Assembly (NCBI GenBank): GCA_031841125.1
Contig: CM063106.1
Location: 44,071,806 to 44,135,805, forward strand
DNA: 64,000 bases
Direction of reading: 5' to 3'
Source: Acanthococcus lagerstroemiae
Lineage: Eukaryota > Arthropoda > Insecta > Hemiptera > Eriococcidae
Made by a program: the position numbers and the translations under genes. Numbering within the stretch: the stretch's first letter is position 1; each line of letters opens with the position of its first letter. This document shows positions 11,290 through 21,000 of this stretch, one piece after another. Under the pieces are notes generated by a model. It was not told the DNA's origin, searched no databases, and saw nothing but the letters and a program-made list of their open reading frames with translations.

Positions 11290-11600
11290 AGCTTATCACC
11301 GTAGGGAGTCTTGAACATATCCATCGTTTCCCGACCTATTTTGCCCAGTTTCGCGCAAAATTCGATAGCCCATTGTTGTTTTGTTTGATTCAGTTTTATT
11401 TTACTTGTAAATTGGGAGGCAACAATCAAACTCTCATTACGCTAACTATAGAACAAATGTTTATGATATCATGGAACTTGGATATTTAGTAACCGGCAGT
11501 TTATATGACACAAAGTGCTGTGTACTGTTACCATTTTCAGCGGCGTAAATTTCTTTCACAATGCAATTACTTTCTTAGGATAGCCCTCGTATTTTCGATT

Positions 11601-11606
11601 AATAAA
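11601..11606 (+). promoter_or_regulatory. Candidate poly(A) signal AATAAA
   Basis: An AATAAA on the plus strand about 520 nt after the stop of the dsRNA-binding protein gene. A second candidate, ATTAAA, is at 11812-11817 and is followed by T-rich and GT-rich text. Which one is used cannot be told from the sequence. Confidence 0.35.
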
Positions 11607-11775
11607 TTACCATTGATTTTAGTACGACTTCGATAAGTGTTCGTTCGTATTTGTAAATTGTAAGACGGAATGTATTTAATATACTCTGATGTTGATTAGT
11701 TGAAATTATCATGTTTTAATTCGTTAATGTTCTTGTTATTCTCAGTAATGCCATGCTGTTGAATGCTTGGCATAT

Positions 11776-11781
11776 TTTATT
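11776..11781 (-). promoter_or_regulatory. Candidate poly(A) signal for MCRS1
   Basis: Plus-strand TTTATT reads AATAAA on the minus strand, about 210 nt beyond the MCRS1 stop codon. If this and the plus-strand ATTAAA at 11812 are both used, the two convergent transcripts would overlap by several tens of bases. Confidence 0.4.
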
Positions 11782-11989
11782 ATTTTTTATACTTTATGTA
11801 CTTGACTGAGAATTAAAGACTGTTTTTGTACATTGCATTGTGTGTCTTCATTAACACAAGATTCTAAATGCTGGTAATGCAATTACATGACAGAATACGT
11901 GACGAAAATACTATATATTTACACATTTTCTCGGATACCTACATACACACTGAATTAGTTCAATATGTGTCAAATAAAAAAATATATCC

Positions 11990-12082
11990 TCAGATGTGTG
12001 GAGTCATTTTAGCCGCTTCATATCGGATGATGATATTCAGGAATTCATAATTTATCAGGAATATGAAACGCAGTCCTGCAAT
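11990..12082 (-). CDS. MCRS1: MCRS1 terminal exon
   Basis: A 31-codon exon after a 'ttgctag' acceptor. It encodes IAGLRFIFLINYEFL and then RYEAAKMTPHI and a TGA stop. This lines up with the last beta strand of the FHA domain and the short tail of animal MCRS1 (ASLRFVFLINQ, then EAAKITP). It lies 4.75 kb from the previous exon, with the foldback element between them. It is too short for routine ORF calling. Confidence 0.9.
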   Translation of the reverse strand: MAGLRFIFLINYEFLNIIIRYEAAKMTPHI

Positions 12083-15000
12083 CTAGCAACAAAATAACAA
12101 GTCAGAAAACAATTTGATTTGTGTACTTACAACGAAAGACCAACATGTTGAAAATTTGAAAGGGGAAAAACATCGTCCGCGTATTACAATTTGTGGGCGA
12201 TATCAGCTTATCGACAACAGTCATGAACAATAGGGTGTCCCTTATTTTACAAGTTTTCGCCAATTGATTAGGATCGCACTGAAATGTGTTCCAATAGACC
12301 TAGAAACTTGCCATAATAAATTTGAGCTCAAGCTGAGGTCATTAACCCATGCCGTTGTGACCTTGAAGTTATGTGTAATATGAGATTTTACAAAAACCGC
12401 GAATATCTCGAAACATATCAACTTCAGGACCGAAATGCATATAACATAAAATGTTCCTTGTTAAATTTGCTATAAAAAAGATCCTAAACAACTTTTCTCT
12501 GAAATGCATATTTACCGAGATGATCGCAATGATGTGTGAAAGTTTTGAGGAACGTGGATGTTATTTTCTCTTTCATAACCGATCTTCACTTGCTAAATCG
12601 TAGTTATGCAAGAAAAATATTCACTTTAGGACCAAAATGCAAATAACATAAAATGTTCCTTCGTTAAATTTTCTGTAAAAAAGATCCCATAAAACTTTTC
12701 TTTAGAAAACATATTTATCGAGATAGTCGCAAAAATGCGTGGAATTTTCGAAAAACAAGTTTTTTCATCTTTTAGAACTGAAATATCTATTGATGTCGGG
12801 TAATGCATACTACAATATAATTTCAGTCTGTGTCTACTTGCCCCCCCCTCGCCCACATGGCGACGCCCATGACAGTTTGTTGGGTATCTACTATAGAGTA
12901 GACCTCAGATTATGTACATACGTATATCAACAATTCGGACCTAGCAGCACGGTGTTGCGCTAGCATCGAGTCTTCCCCTTTGCCGCACCAACGTTAGGAT
13001 AGCGGTGAACGTCTCCATGCATTTAAATGGGAAAATCGTGATTTTCGTTTCGTTCCAATTTCGTCAAAAACTCATTTATGATACCAATCCAAGTAAAAAT
13101 AGATAGCCCAGTAACGTTTAAATAATATTTAGGACAAGTTTTGGCGAAAAAATGTATTGGAATTCGTGCAGAGTCACTCGAAAATTAAAGTTTTTACATC
13201 ATGTTCTATTAGTTTTAATATTCATCCTAACGTTGATAAGAACGACGTATGTGCGCGCGTTAGTAATGGTGTGTAAACGGATGTTGCTGCTAGGTCCGAA
13301 TATTCAACATTGTGTATAAGATATAACGTTGTGCTGTTGAGGAAGAGTCACGTGTTTTCAGAATTCAGGGTCATTTTCTATGGGGCAAATCGCTGTTTCT
13401 TATTGGTGATTGTACATCATCTGAAGTCCACCACATCAAGTCTTCAAAGGAATCTTAGAATGCTCAAGACTCAATAAAAACAGTTTGTTAACCCTATATC
13501 GCAAAATTTGGTTTTCTTCAATCATTGAATTTGGAATTAGTTATGGTGTGGTGGGACGTATGGCGATGCACGCATGCCAAAGTGGCCCCTAAGATACCAC
13601 GTCCCCGGCCCCGGAAACTATCCTTTCGAATATCGCATCAGTGGCCGGAAGGACACTGGGAGGACGCCCCAAGCCCCCATTTTGCCGTGCCACTTCCGGT
13701 GCGCGTATCCTGCAAGGGCCACCATACTGACCAAGGTTCACACTCCCCCAGAATTAGCCTGGAAATTTCAAGTCCCCCACAGCCGGACGCGCTTCCTCTT
13801 CACACACACCCCTCACACCTCCTCGTCTTGGTATGTGTGGTGATGCAAGCAGGTGATGACGGCGGGAGAGCCCTGCCGGGGGTGTTTCAAAGCCAGTCGC
13901 TCACTTTCGCAATAGTGCAGTCGATTTTTATAGAGACAGCGCTAGCGCCCAACGATACTCGAAGTGGAATACCAGGGAACCGCTACGCGTGATGACAATA
14001 AGCAATGATCAGACCTCCTTAGCGCGGATTACAGGAAGACGCCAACCTTCCCGATCAATGGCTCATGGATACCTAGCCAACGTTTCAATTTTAGGCTCTT
14101 TCGTAAATTTTTCATCACTAGGGTCAGACCAACAGTCCTACCTCTTGCAAATACAAGCTTTTAACAATCGCAAACACTTCAGCATGTGTCCATCTCCACC
14201 CATTGAACGATAAGATTTAGAAAAACATGTGCAGGAGTGGTTACGTTGCTTGTGCACGTAAGAAAACATCAGTACTTGAAAAGTGGCAGTTTTCGCTAAG
14301 GATACTATAGAAAACATTAGTACTTATGTTTTCTTACTTGCATGAGCAACGTAACCACTTCTGCACATGTTTTTCTAAATCTCATCGTTCAAGGTGTGGA
14401 AATGGACACATGCAGAAGTGTTTGCGACTGTTAAAAGCTTGTATTTGCAAGAGGTAGGACTGTTGGTCTGACCCTAGTGATAAAAAAATCTGCGGAAGAA
14501 CCTATAATTGGAACATTGGCTAGGTATCCACGAGCCATTGAGGTCTGGTTGGCCGAGTGGATAGCGCGTTGGTCTCAGAATCTGGAGGTCCCGGGTTCGA
14601 GCCCACGTAGCAAATCGCCAGGATTTTCGACCTAGGCCGGTTTTTCGGCCAGAAGGAAAGAGGGCTAAGGCAGCCCTAACAGCCTTCCCGACGTCGCTGA
14701 AGTAATGCTCGAAAGGGCGGATTCCAGGACTCGGGTGGAGAGCAAATTAGAAGAAGAAAAAAAAGATCCATGAGCCATAACTAATTCCAATATTTTGTTG
14801 AGTTTTCAGCATTCTAAGATTCCATTGCAGACTTGGTATGGTGCACTCGAGATGGTGTACAATCAACAATAGGAAACAGCGATTTGTCCATAGGAAATGA
14901 CAATGAATTCTGAGAATATGTGACTATTCCTTAACAGCACATATAGTAGGTACCCAACAAACTGTCATAGGCGTCGCTAGATGTGGGGGGGGGGGCAAAC

Positions 15001-18000
15001 CGGGGCGTTTGCCCTAGAAAACACAGGCTGAAGTTATATTGCAATATTCATTACCCGACATCACTAGATATTTCAGTTCTAGAATAATAAAAAAACCTAT
15101 GTTTTTCTAAAATTCCACGCGTTTTTGCGATTACAATGTGTTTAATATAAATTCCTGACTTTTTCCAAACTTTTTTTTCTCTTCTTTAAATCTTTACAGT
15201 ATGGACAGTATAGTATATTTATGTTTATACTACTAGACGCTATGGTTAAAATGAACTGAAATTTGAAGTTGATATTATTCAATGCACAGTTTTTATTTAT
15301 AGAATACGACTCTAGGGAGTGCTGAAGTAAATTAAACGACGAAAAAAATTTTCCGTGAGTTCATTCTTTGGTTTTTTCCAAACTTCTTAAAAATATTGTG
15401 GAATTTTCTGACTATTTACAAACTTCCTGACCTACTTTTTAAATTCCTGACTTTTTCCAAATTTTCCAAACCTGTAGACACCTTGGATTATCTCGATAAA
15501 TATGTTTTCTAAAGAAAAGTTGTATGGGACTTTTTTTACAGAAAATTACGAGGTATATTTCATATCATTTGCATTTTGGTCCTGAAGTGAATATTTTTAT
15601 TACATAACTACGATTTAGCGAGTGAAGATCGGTTATGAAAGAGAAAATAACATCCACGTTCCTAAAAACATTCACACATTATTGCGATTATCTCGGTAAA
15701 TATACGTTTTAGAGAAAAGTTGTATAGGATCTTTTTTATAGCAAATTTAACAAGGAACATTTTATGTTATATGCATTTCGGTCCTGAAGTTGATATGTTT
15801 CGAGATATTCATATTACACATAACTTCAAGGTCACAGCGGCACGGGTTAATGACCTCAGCTTGAGCTCAAATTTTTTATGGCAAGTTTCTAGGTCTATTG
15901 GAACAAATTTCAGTGCGATCCTAATCAATTGGCGAAAACTTGTAAAATAAGGGACACCCTCATGAACAAGGCATACTACACACTGAAAATTCAAAAACCG
16001 GTGGCTAATATCGCAAAATAAAAGCGTAATCGGCCTTTTTCTTTTTCCACTTTTCAATTAAACATGTATGACTTCAGAAGTGTCTGATCAGTTGTCCGTA
16101 ACACTTGGACGGGCAAAATTTTGTCAGCGGATTTAAATGGCAAAAAACAGTAAATCCAAAATGATGAACGCTTTATTTTGCACATATTTTGAATCAGGGA
16201 TGGCCCAACCGAACAGGTTTGATCCTCGTTCCCATTCATTTAGTTCTTCAAAAACCATCTTCAGCTCTATTCCGAACCGTTCGCCTCCAATTTAATGCGT
16301 TTTATTAGTTTACCATTACAAAATCACAAAAATTCTATAAAAAATAACCGATTTTCGTTATAAACAGGGAATCATTCGCCGCGTTTGGTTCCTGTTTCGT
16401 TCAGTGGAAATTAACAATTCAGGTTCAGTTCCGTTCATTCTTTTAAAAGACCATCCCTGATTTAAATGGAACTAACACGAGTAATACTAATTTCTGAAAA
16501 CTGCTACCAAAAGTCAATACTTTGACTGGAGTTCCTAATGTTCAAACCACTTTTGGGAAAGTCGAGAATTTTTCGATTTCGGAGGAAATTAGGCTTTATT
16601 GCTTGAAAATCTTGTTTCGACCGCCCATTCGAAAAAGACTTTGGGTATCATAAATGACTCTCCAACTACGCTTATTGAATAAAGAGGATATCTCAGTTCA
16701 ATTTCAGTATAGAAGATGGCATTTGCGATTCAAATGTAGTTTCCAAAACAAAAATTCTTCAAAATCAGCTTTTCCCGGGGGTCTCGGTTCATTATAATAG
16801 ACTAAGCCCTCGTTTGATGATGCATAACTCACCTCTAACACGGAGTTATTATTCAGTACTCGTTTATTCCCCGTCAGCACCGGATTGCCATCCACGTAAA
16901 TCGGCCTTTTACCTTCACTGGATATGAAAAATTCCCCGTTATTTTTAACACGAATACTAGCTTGTCGCCGGGAGATTTTCCACGCCGGCCCTTCTAGTGA
17001 CAGGTCAACGTCAACTTCGTTATCCTGCGTCTTTCGTCCTAACGTGATCTGAAAATTCAAATTCGTACGTTACAAGACGATCGTGATTCTAGCTCGATTA
17101 CAAGGTAACAAGTAAGTCTCACTTCTCTGGATCGCATCAGGTATCGCACGCAACGTCCTCGTAACACAGCCAACGTTTCGTTGTCGAATTCGATTGAATT
17201 CGCACCGGTAACAGCAGCTGATGCTAACTGAATTTGGCTCAGTTCGTCCTCTAGCATGCGAATATCTTTCTTAGAAATTCTGTAGACAGACACAAAATAT
17301 CATGAGCGACGGTTGTTCGAATTACTTCAATAATAGTTCTCGATACGTTTCAGGACAGTACGATATCCATTATTGGTCGGCACTTGGATTGAAAGGGGCA
17401 GGCTGGTTTCTAGAAATTACACAATCGACGGTCCTCAGTTATTGGAGATATAATATAGCCGCATTCTAGAAACGCATTTTGGATCTTCCAATTAACATTA
17501 CTGAGTCTCGAAACGTTACATAATTTGCCTAGTGTTCACCGTGCCAAATCTGCAAGAACTCTCTACAGTCGTCAAAATATTTAATCTTCCTACGATTGTT
17601 CATTCGCTTGCAATCATGTGCTACATTCAACGAGATCAACGAACTGGTTACTAACCTGTCCATCAAAGCGAGCTGCTTATCAAGCGCGGGATCTTTGACT
17701 TCACCCAGCAACTCAGAATCATTTAGGAACTCTTCGCATTCGGCAAACGTAGGAATATTTTCGCTCCTCTGCAAAGGCGTATCTACAACACCAAAATTCT
17801 AATCAGTGGCATAAAAGCAATGAGACGGCTTTCTCCGTGGAAAATTGCCAGGGGCGATGATGCCCCATGCCTTACTGAAAAAGGGGGGAAATGGAGTAAG
17901 GAAAAGAGGATACCATAACGTCATATGAATATTTGCTCACAAGCCAAAAGAACTTGTCACTCGTATGTTGCTGGTTAGTAATTCAATTGCTATATGTTTT

Positions 18001-21000
18001 CTACTTCTCATTTGACCTCAACGCTCATCACTATCCTCACAACCAACATAGGGTCGAAGTCATCTCTGTATCAAAGAAAAACTGAGGTCGCAAGATATGA
18101 TGACCGGATATTTCTTCGAATTCAAAACATTGGATGAACAACGCGTAGCTTGGGAAGCGGTCGATGAAGCCAGAGGAGTGTTCGAATTCTGTCGGCCATG
18201 AATCAATCAGATAACGATTATCGATTGTCAGTAGTTCGTGATTACTGACCGGTTTGGTCTGGTTAATGCTTCGGCCCATGCAACCGGGAGTGAAGGTTTT
18301 GGCTCGGAGATGTGGTGCTGGCGTTGAACTAACATGAAAAGTCATGATATCTGGAGCTGTTGCCCTACAGTTACTTTTTTGATGTAATTATAGTAGTCAA
18401 TATAGGTATTTGAAAATTTCGCTGCAGGACAGTCAGTCTTGTTTTTTTCTTTCCGATGAGTCAGCCCCGACAGACGAAATGAGAAGCTAGGACCCTTGCT
18501 ACCGGGTAGCCGGAGTGGCCACAGGCATGTCCGATACAGGCTGTTTAGTAAGTATGACAGATTTTTCATTTTCACTATCAAAATGTACTCAAATAAGCAC
18601 CCACCGCATCAGCACTAGCCAGAAATCTTGAAATTAAGATTATAAGCATGAACTGCTTCGAAACCCGCACATGTACAGCGCCTACCTTCCAACGATCTCT
18701 GAAAGGTGGAGCAGAATTTTTTGAATAATCTGCACGCATATCTCCATCCTTTTACTTTTTTCATTTTCTAAAATTCTTCTTAAATTTGTTTCGCACCGTT
18801 ATTTCTGTTTTCTGTTTCTTTTGTCTAGTTCTCTTTATTTACGGTGAGCGTTTGAACCCTGTTTTACAAGAAGAGGATAAAAGTCAAATTTTGACAATTT
18901 TCTGATTATTTACGAGTCTAATAACACTGTTCACATAGAATCGACTGGTAACACTGATATTACACAATTTCGCAAGCAAAATGTCAAAGCATGTGGAATT
19001 GTGTAATATTGTTACCAGTCGATTCTATGTGAAAAGTGCTAGTAGAATCGTAAATAATCAGAAAATCGTCAAAATTTGACTGATCATCCTTCTTGTAAAA
19101 CAGGGTTCGTTTAGTCTGAGGAAAGTTTAGGGGTAGAAATTATTGTGTGTGTGTGGGGGGGGGTTGTTTTGAGTCAAATTCGGGCACGGGGTTCGATTTT
19201 TTTTTCTCCTTATTTTTAGCAAGGTACTTGAAGCAAAGGCCTCTTCTTCATCATAATTGGATCTCAGGTATGTGATTTAACGTATAGAATTTACTTTTAT
19301 TTATTACTAGAGCTCGGATTTTTATGATTTTTCACGTTTTCCTACATTGGAGAAGATCGCGCATATCGTGTAGATCTTTGCGAATCATAACATTCTGAGA
19401 AAAATGAGGCCAATTTGATAGTGCATATTTTGCATATTTTCGGTATAAATGCATGTTTTTGCATATTTTAGACGTTGTAAGCGCATATTCGTCATATTTT
19501 GACCTTGTTTTTCATTTTTCAGTCATATTTTGGAAATTTTGGCCAACATTTTTTTTTCACTATTTTTTTTTCCACCGAAAATGGCAAACCTGAAAAAACC
19601 AAGAAATTCTTTAAAAAAATGTTCGTACTGATACATTGACAGTACTACAATTTAAATCTGAAAATAAACACGAAAGTGACTGATTCCAGAACGCCTTCTG
19701 TTTTAAAAAATGACCATCAAATTAAAAAATCCTTTCAAAAGATACTCATATCAATGTTGCATAAAAGTGCATTTTTGCCAGATAAGTGCATATTTTGTTA
19801 TATTTTGACGAAAATAAATGCATGTTTTATGCGCATAAAACAATTTTTTAAGCGCATGAAAATCCGAGCTCTATTTATTACTTATTGCTATATAGAGACT
19901 ATACTCGGTCCACGACAGCTATCTATGGAAAGCATTGGCGAAACAGGGAATACTGTACCAGAAAAATGGATAAGAATCTAAGGAAAAATATACGAGGAAG
20001 CAAAAGCTTACATAAAATTGAATAGGCGAGGCCGGGAATTCTCAATAAAGAATGGAGTACACGCCACTCAGATCCGCTGTCCCCCAATATATTCAACTAA
20101 GTAATTGAACAAATCTTCAGAGGATTCAGTTGGGAACAGAAGAGGGTAAAAACCAAAAGGGAAAGATTAACCAACCTGAGATTTGCAGATGATATAGTAA
20201 TTACTGCCCCAAGTTCAAAAGAATTGCAAGAGATGGTAAACGAATTCGCAAAGGAGAACAGAGAGGCAGAGTTATCTCTAAATCCAGAAAAAATATAAAA
20301 AATGAAGCCTGAGGAGGTAATAATACAAAAAGTAGAAGAGATAGAATATCTGGGACAAACTATTGCTTTCAAAAACGAATACAAAAACGAAATTTCTAAA
20401 AGAATAAACAAGGAGTGGAAACTACTGGAATAACAAAAACAGATTTGAAGGGAAAATTCCAAGAGACCTGAAATTTAAAATATGAGAACGCTGCACCCTT
20501 CCCACACTGACACATGGATGTCAAACATGGGCAGTTACTAAAGCCAGTGGGGAGAAGCTTGCGACTACTCAATAGAGCCATGGAGAGGAGAATGTTGGGA
20601 GTTGAGAAGAAAGAAAAACATTAGAAATATCAAAATTAGGAAGGATTCGAGAATAAGAGATACAGGATATAATATCAAAAAATTAGAAGGGAAATATGCG
20701 GGACACCTAGTGCGACAAGAGGGGAGATGGACAAGAAAAATTATGGAATGGACACACAGGGAGGGTAAACGCAATAGAGAGGTAAACTAAGCATCAGACG
20801 GAGGGATGCGGCAGTAAAAGAGTGGGGACTGACCTGGGAAAGGGAGGCTAACAACAGGAAAGGGTGAGACAAGGTGCGTAGAGACCTATTCCCACGAAAG
20901 GACTATCGAGGGAGAACAGCGCTATTAGTCAGTATTTAGTGGTAAGTATCCATAATAATGGTTAAGGCAGTAAATAACTAATAATTACCGAGTTCAGGTG

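Larger units (their letters stand above)
12222..15969. mobile_element. 3.7-kb long-TIR foldback element with 9-bp duplication
   Basis: The 9-bp direct repeats CATGAACAA lie at 12222-12230 and 15961-15969. Between them is an element whose ends are AGGGTGTCCCTTATTTTACAA and its complement. The two arms match over roughly 1.2 kb each (left about 12231-13480, right about 14765-15960), each broken by its own nested insertion. A 9-bp duplication with very long inverted repeats suggests a Mutator-like or foldback element. No transposase frame was seen, so it is probably non-autonomous. It fills the last MCRS1 intron. Confidence 0.85.

Noticed and set aside
16704..16832. C-terminal extension of MCRS1 by reading through exon 8
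   Set aside because: The text after the GAG|gtgagt donor has no similarity to MCRS1, while the exon at 12082-11990 supplies the conserved FHA end in phase.
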